Assembly (NCBI GenBank): GCA_001306305.2
Contig: CP155577.1
Location: forward strand, 1,533,501-1,597,500
DNA length: 64,000 bases
Origin: Citromicrobium bathyomarinum
Lineage (GTDB): Bacteria; Pseudomonadota; Alphaproteobacteria; Sphingomonadales; Sphingomonadaceae
Direction of reading: 5' to 3'
The position numbers and the translations under genes were made by a program. The notes beneath the pieces were generated by a model. It did no database searches, was not told the DNA's origin, and saw only the letters and a list, made by a program, of their open reading frames with translations. Each line of letters opens with the position of its first letter. The first letter of the stretch is position 1. Below are positions 35,171 through 44,650 of the stretch, piece by piece.

Positions 35171-36241
35171 ATGTTCTATTTGATCGCGGAATGGTTCGAA
35201 TTCGAAGGGTTGTTCAACCTCTTCCGCTACCAGACGTTTCGTGCGGGTGCGGCGATCCTCACCGCGCTGTTTATCGGCCTGCTGATCGGTCCGAAGCTGA
35301 TCGCGGTTCTGCGCGTGCGCCAGGGCAAGGGCCAGCCGATCCGCGAGGACGGGCCCAAGACCCATCTGGCCAAGGTGGGCACGCCGACGATGGGCGGGCT
35401 GATGATCCTGATCGCGCTGGTGCTCAGCCTGCTGCTGTGGATGGACCTTTCCAGTCCCTTCGTCTGGGCCTGCCTTGCGGTGACCATCGGGTTCGGCGCG
35501 ATCGGCTTCATGGATGATTACGACAAGGTCACCAAGAACAGCCACAAGGGCGTTTCGGGCAAGGTCCGCCTGCTGATGGAGTTCATCGTCGCAGGCATCG
35601 CGGCCTATATCATCGTCAGCCAGATCAACACCTGGCTCTACGTGCCTTTCGTGTCCGACCAGGCGATCCCGCTGGGGCCGTTCTACTACGTCTTCGCAGC
35701 GATCGTGATCGTGGGTGCGGGCAATGCGGTGAACCTGACAGACGGGCTCGATGGCCTCGCGATCATGCCGGTGATCATCGCCGCGGGCACCTTCGCGCTG
35801 ATCGCCTACCTCGCCGGGCGCGCGGACTTTTCCAGCTATCTCGGCATACCGTACGTGGAGGGCGCGGGTGAGTTGGCGATCTTCTGTGCCTGCATCATGG
35901 GCGCAGGGCTTGCCTTCCTGTGGTTCAACGCGCCGCCTGCCAATGTCTTCATGGGCGACACCGGCTCGCTTGCGCTGGGCGGCGCGCTGGGCGCGATCGC
36001 AGTCGCCAGCCACCACGAAATCGTGCTCGCCATCGTCGGCGGGCTGTTCGTGTTCGAGGCGCTCAGCGTCATCATCCAGGTCTTCTGGTTCAAGCGCACG
36101 GGCAAGCGCATCTTCCGCATGGCGCCGGTCCACCACCACTTCGAACAGCTCGGGTGGAGCGAGACGAAGGTCGTGATCCGCTTCTGGATCATCGCCATCG
36201 TGCTCGCACTGATCGGGCTCAGCACGCTGAAGCTGCGGTGA
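35171..36241 (+). CDS. mraY: Phospho-MurNAc-pentapeptide transferase MraY
   Basis: 356 residues and about ten membrane helices. It makes lipid I by moving phospho-MurNAc-pentapeptide to undecaprenyl phosphate. Catalytic motifs [17 protein letters not shown] and the HHH site [12 protein letters not shown] are intact. The C-terminal stop overlaps murD by four bases. Confidence 0.97.
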   Translation: MFYLIAEWFEFEGLFNLFRYQTFRAGAAILTALFIGLLIGPKLIAVLRVRQGKGQPIREDGPKTHLAKVGTPTMGGLMILIALVLSLLLWMDLSSPFVWACLAVTIGFGAIGFMDDYDKVTKNSHKGVSGKVRLLMEFIVAGIAAYIIVSQINTWLYVPFVSDQAIPLGPFYYVFAAIVIVGAGNAVNLTDGLDGLAIMPVIIAAGTFALIAYLAGRADFSSYLGIPYVEGAGELAIFCACIMGAGLAFLWFNAPPANVFMGDTGSLALGGALGAIAVASHHEIVLAIVGGLFVFEALSVIIQVFWFKRTGKRIFRMAPVHHHFEQLGWSETKVVIRFWIIAIVLALIGLSTLKLR

Positions 36242-37539
36242 TCCTCTCGCCCGCCTGGAAGGGCCGCAAATACGCGGTTCTCGGCCTGGCACGCACGGGC
36301 CGGGCGACGGTCGAGGCGCTGCTGGCGGCGGGCGCCGAGGTGACCGCGTGGGACAGCAACGAGGACGCGCGCGAGGCCTTTGCCGGCCGCGTGACGCTGG
36401 CCGACCCGGTCGAGACCGACCTGACCGGGTTCGAGGCTGTGCTGGTGACGCCCGGCGTTCCGCTCAACACCCATCCGATCAAGCCGCATGCGGACAAGTT
36501 CGGCGTGCCGGTGATCGGGGATATCGAGCTGTTCGCGCAGGCCCGCGAGCACCTGCCGCCGCACAAGGTCGTCGGCATTACCGGCACCAACGGCAAGAGC
36601 ACCACCACTGCGCTGACGCACCACATCCTGAAGACCGCGGGCGTGCCGACCACGATGGGCGGCAATATCGGCCTGCCGATCCTCGGCCAGGAGCCTTTGC
36701 CCGAGGGCGGCGTCTATGTGCTGGAGCTGTCGAGCTACCAGATCGACCTGACGTTCTCGCTCGATTGCGATGTGGCAGTGATATTGAACATCACACCAGA
36801 TCATTTGGATCGGTACGAGAGTTTTGAGGCCTATGCTGAGGCCAAACTGCGTCTGTCCGATCTGCAGTCGGCAGGAAGGCCGACAGTAATCGGCGACGAG
36901 GTTCTTGGGTTGTGGAACCCCGGGCGTAACGTTGCTCCCGAGGACCTCTGGGTTTGTGACCGAGAGTACCCGCTTCCGGGACAAAGCAATTGGCCAACGC
37001 TTCAAGGTCCACACAACTCGGAGAATGTCGATGCAGCAGGATGCTTAGCTTCGCAGCTAGGTATTGAAGATGCTGTTATAGACCAAGCACTCCGCACCTT
37101 CCCCGGCCTGCCGCATCGTATGGAGCGGGTCGGCGAGCGTGCGGGCGTGCTCTACGTCAACGACAGCAAGGCGACCAACACCGCCGCGGCCGCGCCTGCG
37201 CTCGCCGCATTCGAAAAAATCCACTGGATCGTCGGCGGGCAGGCCAAGGAGCCGGGGCTGGGCGAAACCGAACAGCACATCGGTCACGTCACCGCCGCCT
37301 ACACAATCGGCGAGGCGGGCGACGCCTTTGCCGATGCTCTCGCGCCGCATTGCCCGGTCAGCCGCTGCGGCACGCTCGATATCGCGGTGCACACCGCCGC
37401 GCTCGCCGCGAAGCCGGGCGAGACCGTGCTGCTGAGCCCCGCCTGCGCCAGCTTCGACCAGTTCCGCGATTTCGAAGATCGTGGCGACCGCTTCCGCGCG
37501 CTCGTCCACGCGCTTGCCGATAGCGAGGCCACGCCATGA
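36238..37539 (+). CDS. murD: UDP-MurNAc-L-alanine:D-glutamate ligase
   Basis: 433 residues from GTG 36238, coupled to mraY. It adds D-glutamate to UDP-MurNAc-L-Ala. ATP motif [21 protein letters not shown] and the NDSKATNT motif are present. Between about 36780 and 37090 codon use changes sharply (ATA, TTA, CTA, AGG, CGA, CAA and CCA appear; hand count about 53% GC) while flanks are about 67-73%, and the frame is kept. The patch covers roughly residues 181-284, central and hinge parts. It ends overlapping ftsW. Confidence 0.95.
   Translation: MILSPAWKGRKYAVLGLARTGRATVEALLAAGAEVTAWDSNEDAREAFAGRVTLADPVETDLTGFEAVLVTPGVPLNTHPIKPHADKFGVPVIGDIELFAQAREHLPPHKVVGITGTNGKSTTTALTHHILKTAGVPTTMGGNIGLPILGQEPLPEGGVYVLELSSYQIDLTFSLDCDVAVILNITPDHLDRYESFEAYAEAKLRLSDLQSAGRPTVIGDEVLGLWNPGRNVAPEDLWVCDREYPLPGQSNWPTLQGPHNSENVDAAGCLASQLGIEDAVIDQALRTFPGLPHRMERVGERAGVLYVNDSKATNTAAAAPALAAFEKIHWIVGGQAKEPGLGETEQHIGHVTAAYTIGEAGDAFADALAPHCPVSRCGTLDIAVHTAALAAKPGETVLLSPACASFDQFRDFEDRGDRFRALVHALADSEATP
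36780..37090 (+). other. Compositionally foreign patch inside murD
   Basis: By hand count the five lines 36781-37080 hold about 160 G+C of 300 bases (53%), against about 67% at 36661-36720 and 73% at 37141-37200. Rare codons for this genome cluster here, including ATA twice, TTA, CTA, AGG, CGA and several GGA, CAA and CCA. The reading frame and MurD motifs continue on both sides. Borders are approximate. Best read as a recombinant segment from a less GC-rich donor. Confidence 0.65.
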
Positions 37540-38756
37540 ACATTGCGCCTGCAACCGCGATTGCCAGCGATCTGCCCGGGCGCAGCGGTCCACGCCTGAC
37601 CCAGCGCGCGCGGCTGAAAATCTGGTGGCGCGAACTGGACCATGTTTTACTCGGCCTGATCGTGCTGCTGATGGCGGTCGGTTGTGCAGCGATCGCCGCC
37701 GCCTCGCCCGCAGGCGCGGATCGCCTGTCGAGCGACACGGTCACGCTCGATCCGCTACACTTCCTGTGGCTGCACCTGCGCTGGCTCGCGGTCGGGATTG
37801 CCGCGATGCTCGGCCTGTCGATGCTCAGCCGCGAAAGCGCCCGCCGCTTCGCCATCCTGCTGTCGCTGGGGATGGTCGCCGCGCTGATACTGGTGCCGCT
37901 GATCGGGACCGAGGTGAACGGCGCGCGGCGCTGGCTGAACCTTGGCTTCTCCTTCCAGCCGTCCGAATTCCTCAAGCCGGGCTTCGCGATCACGCTGGCC
38001 TGGATCATGAGCTGGAAGCTCAAAGACCCTAACATGCCGGTGTTCGGGCTGGTGACCGGCGCGCTGGCGCTGGTGGTCGGCCTGCTGATGGCGCAGCCCA
38101 ACCTGGGCGATGCGATCCTGTTTACCGGCGTGTGGTTCGTGCTGGTGCTGCTGGGCGGAGTATCCGCGCGCCAGATTGCCGGGCTGATCGCCGCCGGGAT
38201 CGGCCTGCTGGCGGCCGCCTACATGTTCTACGGCAATGCCCGGAACCGGATCGACTCCTTCTTCTCCGGCGGGACCGATTACGATCAGGTCGACCTTGCC
38301 CAGCGCACCCTGCTGGCAGGTGGCTGGGACGGCGTCGGCTTCTGGGTCGGGCGCGCCAAGTTCCGCCTGCCCGAGGCGCAGACCGACTACATCTTCTCGG
38401 TCGTGGGCGAGGAGTTCGGGCTGATCGCCTGTGCGGGCATCGTGCTGCTGTTCTGCGCCATTGTGCTGCGGGTGCTGATGCGCGCCGCGAGCGAGGAGAA
38501 CTTCTTCGCGCTGCTCGCCGCATCGGGCCTGATCGCGCAGCTGGGCGGGCAGGCGTTCATCAACATCCTCGTCAACCTGTCGCTGTTCCCGTCCAAGGGA
38601 ATGACGCTGCCGCTGGTCAGCTATGGCGGGTCGTCGACGATCGCGATATGCTGCGGCTTCGGCCTGCTGCTCGCGCTGACACGGCGCAACCCCTTCCTCA
38701 CACGAGAAACCGCAGGCCTTCGCAACATGCTCTTCGACAAGGAAAAAGACAGATGA
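37536..38756 (+). CDS. ftsW: Septal glycosyltransferase FtsW (SEDS)
   Basis: 406 residues with about ten membrane helices. It polymerises lipid II at the septum with FtsI. SEDS landmarks NGARRWLNLGFSFQPSEFLK, GGWDGVGFWVG, and the C-terminal GMTLPLVSYGGSS are present. It starts in an ATGA overlap with murD and ends in an ATGA overlap with murG. Confidence 0.96.
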   Translation: MNIAPATAIASDLPGRSGPRLTQRARLKIWWRELDHVLLGLIVLLMAVGCAAIAAASPAGADRLSSDTVTLDPLHFLWLHLRWLAVGIAAMLGLSMLSRESARRFAILLSLGMVAALILVPLIGTEVNGARRWLNLGFSFQPSEFLKPGFAITLAWIMSWKLKDPNMPVFGLVTGALALVVGLLMAQPNLGDAILFTGVWFVLVLLGGVSARQIAGLIAAGIGLLAAAYMFYGNARNRIDSFFSGGTDYDQVDLAQRTLLAGGWDGVGFWVGRAKFRLPEAQTDYIFSVVGEEFGLIACAGIVLLFCAIVLRVLMRAASEENFFALLAASGLIAQLGGQAFINILVNLSLFPSKGMTLPLVSYGGSSTIAICCGFGLLLALTRRNPFLTRETAGLRNMLFDKEKDR

Positions 38757-39961
38757 GCGGGGCCAATCGACATTACGTGCTCGCCGCAGGCGGCACCGGC
38801 GGGCACATGCTGCCCGCCTTCGCGCTGGCGCAGGAACTGCACCAGCGCGGCCATCACGTGGCGCTGATCACGGACGAGCGCGGGGCGAATATCCCCGGCA
38901 AGCCCGATTTCATGCCCGCGCACATCATGCCGGTCGGCCGGTTCGGGAAGAACCCGATCCGCTGGATCAAGGGCGTGAGCAAGGTGATGGAAGGCCGCAG
39001 CATGGCCAAGCAGCTGTTCGACAGTTTCGAACCGAGCGCGGTGGTCGGCTTCGGCGGCTATCCCTCGCTGCCCGCGCTGCTCGCGGCGCGCAGTGCGAAG
39101 ATCCCCAGCGTGATCCACGAACAGAACGCGGTGCTGGGCCGGGTCAATCGCCTGCTCGCCCCGCGGGTGAATGCGATCGCGACCTCATACCCGCAGGTGC
39201 AGCGGATGAAGTCCAGCTGGTCGCGCAAGGTCCATCTGGTCGGCAACCCGGTGCGGCCCGAAGTGCTCGCGCTGCGTGACGAGCCGTTCCCGACCTTCAG
39301 CGAAGACAGCCTGCTCAAAGTGCTGGTGACCGGCGGCAGCCAGGGCGCTAGCGTGCTCGCGCAGGTGGTGCCCGATGGTCTGGCCATGCTGCCGCCCGCG
39401 CTGCGCCAGCGGTTGCAGGTGACCCAGCAGTGCCGCCCGGAAGATGTCGGCGCGGTGCGCGAACGCTATCGCAATCATGACATTCCTGCCGAACTGGCGA
39501 CCTATTTCGAGAACATGGCCGACCGGCTCGCCGATGCACACCTGTTCATCGGGCGTGCGGGCGCGTCGACCATTGCCGAACTGACCGCAGTGGGCCGCCC
39601 TGCGATCCTCGTGCCCCTGCCGATCGCTACCGACGATCATCAGGCGGCCAACACGCGTGAGATCGTGGAAGCGGGCGGCGCGCGGATGATCCGCCAGAGC
39701 GCGTTCACGCCCAAGGAGCTGGCGCGCCAGATCCAGGTGCTCAGCCAGCGCGCCGGCACGCTCTCCAACGCGGCGCACAAGGCGTGGAATTGCGGACGGC
39801 CCGATGCGGTCAAGGAACTGGCCGATCTGGTCGAAAGCTTCGGCGGGGCCGAATTGATGGATGTGATCCGGGTGGGTCAGAACAATGCACGCGGCGCGTC
39901 GCAGGGCGTGCCCGTGGGGCAGGGCGCTGCGCGAGATGCCGCAGAGGAGCCTGCTTCGTGA
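38753..39961 (+). CDS. murG: UDP-GlcNAc:lipid I N-acetylglucosaminyltransferase
   Basis: 402 residues from ATG 38753. It converts lipid I to lipid II at the inner face of the membrane. [13 protein letters not shown] near the start, [25 protein letters not shown] and [11 protein letters not shown] are classical GT28/MurG motifs. The last about 40 residues (after [13 protein letters not shown]) form an extra Gly/Ala/Asp-rich tail beyond the usual about 355. It overlaps ftsW and murC. Confidence 0.96.
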   Translation: MSGANRHYVLAAGGTGGHMLPAFALAQELHQRGHHVALITDERGANIPGKPDFMPAHIMPVGRFGKNPIRWIKGVSKVMEGRSMAKQLFDSFEPSAVVGFGGYPSLPALLAARSAKIPSVIHEQNAVLGRVNRLLAPRVNAIATSYPQVQRMKSSWSRKVHLVGNPVRPEVLALRDEPFPTFSEDSLLKVLVTGGSQGASVLAQVVPDGLAMLPPALRQRLQVTQQCRPEDVGAVRERYRNHDIPAELATYFENMADRLADAHLFIGRAGASTIAELTAVGRPAILVPLPIATDDHQAANTREIVEAGGARMIRQSAFTPKELARQIQVLSQRAGTLSNAAHKAWNCGRPDAVKELADLVESFGGAELMDVIRVGQNNARGASQGVPVGQGAARDAAEEPAS

Positions 39962-41403
39962 AGGGTGTCGCAACCGATATCGGGATGATCCACTTCGTCG
40001 GCATCGGCGGGATCGGCATGTCCGGCATTGCCGAGGTGATGCACAACCTGGGCTATCAGGTGCAGGGCTCCGACATTGCCGAGGGCCCCACGGTCGAGCG
40101 GCTGAGGAAGCGCGGGATCGAGGTCGCGATCGGCCACGCGCGCGAGAATGTCGATGGCGTGGCGGTGGTGGTCACCTCCACCGCGGTCAAGCGGACCAAT
40201 CCGGAAGTCGAGGCGGCGCTGGAAAACCGCATTCCCGTGGTCCGCCGCGCGGAAATGCTCGCCGAGCTCATGCGGCTGAAGTCGACCATCGCGATTGCGG
40301 GCACCCACGGCAAGACGACCACCACCAGCATGATCGCCGGCCTGCTCGACTGCGGAGAGATCGACCCGACGGTGATCAATGGCGGGGTGATCGAACAGTT
40401 CGGCTCCAACGCGCGGCTCGGCGATAGCGACTGGATGGTGGTAGAGGCCGACGAGAGCGACGGCAGCTTCCTGCGGCTCGACGGGACCATCGCGGTGGTC
40501 ACCAATATCGACCCCGAACACCTCGACCATTACGGCGATTTCGAAGGCGTGAAGCGCGCTTTCGTGGAGTTCATCCACAACGTGCCGTTCTACGGCGCGG
40601 CGATCCTGTGCGTCGACCACCCCGAAGTGCAGGCGGTGATCGCCAAGGTCCGCGATCGCCGGGTGATTACCTACGGCTTCTCGCTGCAGGCGGATATCTG
40701 CGCAGTCAATGTGAAGCCCGAGGCGGGCGGCAACCGGTTCGATGTGATGGTCCGCCAGCGCGGGCAGGAAGATCGCCGGATCGAGAACGTGTTCTTGCCG
40801 ATGCCGGGCCGCCACAACGTTCAGAACGCGCTCGCCGCGATTGCGGTCAGCCTCGAGATGAACTGCTCGGACGAGGTGATCCGCGAAGGTTTCGCCCGTT
40901 TCGGCGGCGTGCGGCGGCGCTTCACCCGGGTCGGCACCGTGCCGGTCGAAGGTGGCAGCGCGACCGTGATCGACGACTATGCCCACCACCCGGTGGAAAT
41001 CCGCGCCGTGCTTTCCGCCGCGCGCGAAAGCGTGGACGCGATGGACACGCCGGCACGGGTGATCGCGGTCATGCAGCCGCACCGTTTCTCGCGCCTTGGC
41101 GAACTGATGGGCGACTTCCAGGCCTGCTTCAACGAGGCGGACCAGGTCTACGTCGCGCCGGTCTATGCTGCGGGCGAAGACCCGGTCGAGGGTGTCGACG
41201 CCGCAGCGCTGGTCGACGGGATCAAGTCGCTCGGCCACCGCCACGCGCAGACCATCGCGGATCGCGAAGAGCTGGTCCGCGCGCTCGCCCCGCAGCTGGA
41301 GCCGGGCGACCTGGTGCTGTGTCTTGGCGCGGGCGATATCACCAAGTGGGCGGCGAAGCTGCCCGGCGAATTGCAGGCCGCGCGCGAGCAGGTGAACGCA
41401 TGA
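39958..41403 (+). CDS. murC: UDP-MurNAc:L-alanine ligase
   Basis: 481 residues from GTG 39958. It adds L-alanine to UDP-MurNAc. N-terminal dinucleotide-like motif [14 protein letters not shown] motif [11 protein letters not shown] and the C-terminal [12 protein letters not shown] are diagnostic. It is coupled to murG and murB by four-base overlaps. A longer upstream frame lies only inside murG. Confidence 0.97.
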   Translation: MKGVATDIGMIHFVGIGGIGMSGIAEVMHNLGYQVQGSDIAEGPTVERLRKRGIEVAIGHARENVDGVAVVVTSTAVKRTNPEVEAALENRIPVVRRAEMLAELMRLKSTIAIAGTHGKTTTTSMIAGLLDCGEIDPTVINGGVIEQFGSNARLGDSDWMVVEADESDGSFLRLDGTIAVVTNIDPEHLDHYGDFEGVKRAFVEFIHNVPFYGAAILCVDHPEVQAVIAKVRDRRVITYGFSLQADICAVNVKPEAGGNRFDVMVRQRGQEDRRIENVFLPMPGRHNVQNALAAIAVSLEMNCSDEVIREGFARFGGVRRRFTRVGTVPVEGGSATVIDDYAHHPVEIRAVLSAARESVDAMDTPARVIAVMQPHRFSRLGELMGDFQACFNEADQVYVAPVYAAGEDPVEGVDAAALVDGIKSLGHRHAQTIADREELVRALAPQLEPGDLVLCLGAGDITKWAAKLPGELQAAREQVNA

Positions 41404-42311
41404 GCGAGACGCTCACCCTCCCAGCCGAAAAGCTGCCCGACGTGCGCGGCAAGCTGACGCAGCATGCCCCGCTTGCCAAGCTGGTCTGGTTCAAGGCGGG
41501 CGGTGCGGCCGATTGGCTGTTCGAACCGGCCGATGTGGACGACCTGTGTGCGTTTGTGCGCGACCTTGACCCCGCTGTGCCCCTCTTGCCGCTGGGTCTC
41601 GGATCGAACCTGATCGTGCGCGACGGTGGGGTGCCCGGGGTGACCATCCGCCTCGGCAAATCTTTTGCAAAGATAGAGACTGCAGGCGATCATACGCTCC
41701 ATAGCGGCGCCGGCGCGCATGGCGTGCTGATCGCGTCCACCGCGCGTGACAATGGCATTGCCGGGCTCGAATTCCTGCGCGGTATCCCCGGCACGCTGGG
41801 CGGCTTCGTCCGCATGAACGGTGGTGCCTATGGGCGCGAAACCGCCGATGTGCTGGTCGATTGCGACGTGGTGCTGCGCGATGGATCGCTCAAGACGCTG
41901 CCGGTCGCAGAGCTTGGCTACACCTATCGCCACTCCCAGCTGCCCGAGGGCGCAGTGGTGGTCGCAGCTCGGCTGAAGGGCGAGGCGGGCGATCCCGAAG
42001 CGATCGGCGCGGAGATGGAGCGGATCGCGCAGGCGCGCGAGGAAAGCCAGCCCGTGCGAACCAAGACCGGCGGCTCTACCTTCAAGAACCCTCCGGGCGA
42101 GAAGGCATGGCAGCTGGTCGACGCGGCAGGCTGTCGCGGAATGATGCGCGGCGGCGCGCAAGTGAGCGAGAAACACACCAACTTCCTCATCAACACCGGC
42201 ACCGCGACCAGCGAGGATATCGAGCAGCTGGGCGAAGATGTCCGCGCGAAGGTGCGCGCAAACTCGGGCGTCGAGCTCGAATGGGAAATCCAGCGGGTAG
42301 GGCGGCCGTGA
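41400..42311 (+). CDS. murB: UDP-N-acetylenolpyruvoylglucosamine reductase
   Basis: 303 residues. FAD- and NADPH-dependent reductase producing UDP-MurNAc. FAD-binding part [27 protein letters not shown], and the catalytic Ser region [10 protein letters not shown] are present; length fits type I/II boundary forms common in alphaproteobacteria. Its stop overlaps the GTG of the DUF4262 gene rather than ddl. Confidence 0.96.
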   Translation: MSETLTLPAEKLPDVRGKLTQHAPLAKLVWFKAGGAADWLFEPADVDDLCAFVRDLDPAVPLLPLGLGSNLIVRDGGVPGVTIRLGKSFAKIETAGDHTLHSGAGAHGVLIASTARDNGIAGLEFLRGIPGTLGGFVRMNGGAYGRETADVLVDCDVVLRDGSLKTLPVAELGYTYRHSQLPEGAVVVAARLKGEAGDPEAIGAEMERIAQAREESQPVRTKTGGSTFKNPPGEKAWQLVDAAGCRGMMRGGAQVSEKHTNFLINTGTATSEDIEQLGEDVRAKVRANSGVELEWEIQRVGRP

Positions 42312-42802
42312 ACCAGCAAGTCCTCGATCCGGGTGAACAGAAGTGCATTGATGATATTGCCGAACACGGCTGCCATATCCTCAAGGTCTTCGACGCTGAC
42401 GGGGATCAGCCGAACTTCGCTTATTCAGTCGGTTTTCCCGTTGGTGTGGGGCAGCCTGAGGTACTGGTGTACGGGCTCAAGCTGGACCTGATGCAATCGA
42501 TGATAAACGAACTGTATCGCCAGTGCGCGGCAGGCCTCCAGATGGCAGATGGCCTGAAAGTCGAGAATCTTATCGACGGGCACGAGTGCATTCTCAAATT
42601 CTGCAACGATCGCGCGGCGATCGAAGAACACCTTGGCTGGGCTCTTTGGTATCATCGTTCGCAGCGCGGAAAAGATGTCGATCACTTTTATCAGATCGTG
42701 TGGCCGGGCGCCGTGAATGGCCTGTACCCTTGGGACAAGGGCGTTTCACAAGAAGTGATTGATGCGCAGCCCGCTCTTTATGAAGGTTGGACAGTCCAAT
42801 GA
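42308..42802 (+). CDS. DUF4262 protein inserted in the dcw cluster
   Basis: 164 residues from GTG 42308, matching the DUF4262 pattern: a start near KCIDDIAEHGCHILKVF, FAYSVGF, PEVLVYGL and a C-terminal YQIVWPGAVNGLYPWD. Function of this domain is unknown. It fills the space between murB and ddl with a GTGA junction on its left and ATGA on its right, so neither neighbour is disturbed. Its GC (about 55% by hand count of 42361-42780) and codon use are well below the dcw genes, indicating a later arrival. No mobile-element remains or direct repeats were seen at its borders. Confidence 0.88.
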   Translation: MNQQVLDPGEQKCIDDIAEHGCHILKVFDADGDQPNFAYSVGFPVGVGQPEVLVYGLKLDLMQSMINELYRQCAAGLQMADGLKVENLIDGHECILKFCNDRAAIEEHLGWALWYHRSQRGKDVDHFYQIVWPGAVNGLYPWDKGVSQEVIDAQPALYEGWTVQ

Positions 42803-43764
42803 TCCTCTCCAACAAACTCCACGTCGCGGTCCTGATGGGCGGCTGGGCCAATGAGCGGCCCGTCTCGTTAATGAGCGGGGAGGGCGTGGCCAAGGCGCTC
42901 GAAGCGCGCGGGCACACCGTCACACGGATCGATATGGACCGGCAGGTCGCCGCGCGGATTGCCGAGGCGAAACCGGACATCGTGTTCAACGCGCTCCACG
43001 GCGTGCCGGGCGAGGATGGCACGGTGCAGGGCATGCTCGACCTGATGGGCGTGCCCTATACCCACAGCGGCCTCGCCACCTCGGTGATCGCGATCGACAA
43101 GCAGCTGACCAAGCAGGCGCTGGTTCCGCGCGGCATTCCCATGCCCGGCGGGCGGATCGTCAAGACCGACGACCTGTACGAAGGCGACCCGCTGCCGCGG
43201 CCCTATGTGCTCAAGCCGGTCAACGAAGGCTCCTCGGTCGGGGTGGCGATCGTCACCGACGAGAGCAATTACGGCAACCCGATCGCGCGCGATGCGAAGG
43301 GCCCGTGGCAGGAATTCCCCGAACTGCTCGCCGAACCCTATATTCGCGGACGCGAGCTGACTACGGCGGTGGTCGGCGGCAAGGCGCTGGGCGTTACCGA
43401 GCTGATCGTCGAGAGCGGCTTCTACGATTTCGAGAACAAGTACACCGACGGGCGCACGCGCCACGTCTGCCCCGCCGAAATCCCCGAGGATGTTGCCGAG
43501 GCCTGCCTGCGCTACGCGCTCGAGGCGCACCGCATCCTCGGCTGCAAGGGCACCAGCCGCACCGATTTCCGCTGGGACGACCAGCAGGGGCTGGACGGGC
43601 TGTTCGTGCTTGAAACCAACACCCAGCCGGGCATGACCCCGCTCAGCCTGGTGCCCGAGCAGGCAAAATACTGCGGAATGAGCTACGAGGATCTGGTCGA
43701 GACGATTATCGCCGATGCGCTCGCAGACAGGGGAGGACATGATGGCGCGCAAGGTCAAGCGTAA
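42799..43764 (+). CDS. ddl: D-alanine--D-alanine ligase
   Basis: 321 residues from ATG 42799, overlapping the DUF4262 stop. It makes D-Ala-D-Ala for MurF. ATP-grasp motifs VLMGGWANERPVSLMSG, ALHGVPGEDGTVQG, KPVNEGSSVGV and the metal-binding ETNTQPGMTPLSL are present. The GWANERPVS sequence replaces the commoner GGxSxEREVS of many Ddl proteins. It overlaps ftsQ by about 26 bases. Confidence 0.95.
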   Translation: MILSNKLHVAVLMGGWANERPVSLMSGEGVAKALEARGHTVTRIDMDRQVAARIAEAKPDIVFNALHGVPGEDGTVQGMLDLMGVPYTHSGLATSVIAIDKQLTKQALVPRGIPMPGGRIVKTDDLYEGDPLPRPYVLKPVNEGSSVGVAIVTDESNYGNPIARDAKGPWQEFPELLAEPYIRGRELTTAVVGGKALGVTELIVESGFYDFENKYTDGRTRHVCPAEIPEDVAEACLRYALEAHRILGCKGTSRTDFRWDDQQGLDGLFVLETNTQPGMTPLSLVPEQAKYCGMSYEDLVETIIADALADRGGHDGAQGQA

Positions 43765-44650
43765 GGCAACCGGCGTTCGCCGCGCGGCCACGTCGCGTTC
43801 GCGTGCGTCGAAGGCCCGGGCGGCAACCCGGCAGAGCAAGGGTGCGGTCAACACCGCGCTCAACGCGCTGCCGATCAGCCAGCGGCAATTGCAGGGCGGC
43901 TTCCTCGCGCTGATCCTCGCGGGCGCGGCGGCGCTGGCGTGGATGGTCGCGAGCGCGGCGGGCGTGCCCGCCTTGCTGCACCAGCAGCTCGCCACCAGCG
44001 CGGGCGCAGCGGGCTTCCAGATGCGCAATATCGACCTCACCGGGGTCGAGCGGATGAACCGCCTCAAGGTCTACGAAGAAGTGATGGAGCATCGCGGCAC
44101 GCCGATGCCGCTGCTCAACCTGGCGGCGATCCGCGACGATCTGCGGCGCATGCCGTGGGTGGCCGAGGCGCGCGTCTCGCGCCAGCTGCCGGACAAGCTG
44201 GTGATCGATATTCAGGAGCGCACGCCCCACGCGGTGCTGGTGAAGCCCGACCGGCTGGTGCTGATCGATCGCAACGGGATCGAACTCGATCCGATTTCGG
44301 AGAAAGACGCGCAAGGGATGCTGCGCATTTCCGGCGCGGGCGCTGCGCAACAGATCGAGTCGCTCGATCACGTGCTCGCCGCCGCGCCTGCGCTCCAGCC
44401 GCAGATCGCCAGCGCGCACCGTATTGGGGAGCGGCGCTGGAACATCGTGTTCAAGACCGGCCAGATCCTCGCGCTGCCGCAGGGTGAGGACGAGGCGGCG
44501 GAGGCCTTCATCGATTTCGCCCGGATGGACGGGCTCTATCGCCTGCTCGGGGGCAAGGCGGCCGTGATCGATCTGCGCGTGCCCGATCGCTACGTCTTGC
44601 GGGAGCCCGGACGCGCGGACCGGTTCGCCAACAAGGGGAGTGCGGAATAA
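43739..44650 (+). CDS. ftsQ: Cell division protein FtsQ
   Basis: About 303 residues from ATG 43739 (or 43742), with AGGGGAGG just upstream. A basic cytoplasmic N-terminus of about 60 residues (rich in Arg, Lys, Ala), one membrane helix (GGFLALILAGAAALAWMV), then a POTRA domain (IDLTGVERMNRLKVYEEVM) and the beta domain with LPDKLVIDIQERTPHAVL. It links cytoplasmic and periplasmic divisome parts. Its stop and the ftsA start share a base (TAATG). Confidence 0.93.
   Translation: MMARKVKRKATGVRRAATSRSRASKARAATRQSKGAVNTALNALPISQRQLQGGFLALILAGAAALAWMVASAAGVPALLHQQLATSAGAAGFQMRNIDLTGVERMNRLKVYEEVMEHRGTPMPLLNLAAIRDDLRRMPWVAEARVSRQLPDKLVIDIQERTPHAVLVKPDRLVLIDRNGIELDPISEKDAQGMLRISGAGAAQQIESLDHVLAAAPALQPQIASAHRIGERRWNIVFKTGQILALPQGEDEAAEAFIDFARMDGLYRLLGGKAAVIDLRVPDRYVLREPGRADRFANKGSAE

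Noticed and set aside
33662-36292. 876-codon frame on the - strand across murE/murF/mraY
   Set aside because: It is a shadow of three well-supported + strand genes and shows only Arg/Ala/His-rich random-like sequence.
42290-42820. Insertion-sequence or integron origin for the DUF4262 gene
   Set aside because: No transposase, terminal inverted repeats, attC-like structure or flanking direct repeats were found; the junctions are clean stop/start overlaps.
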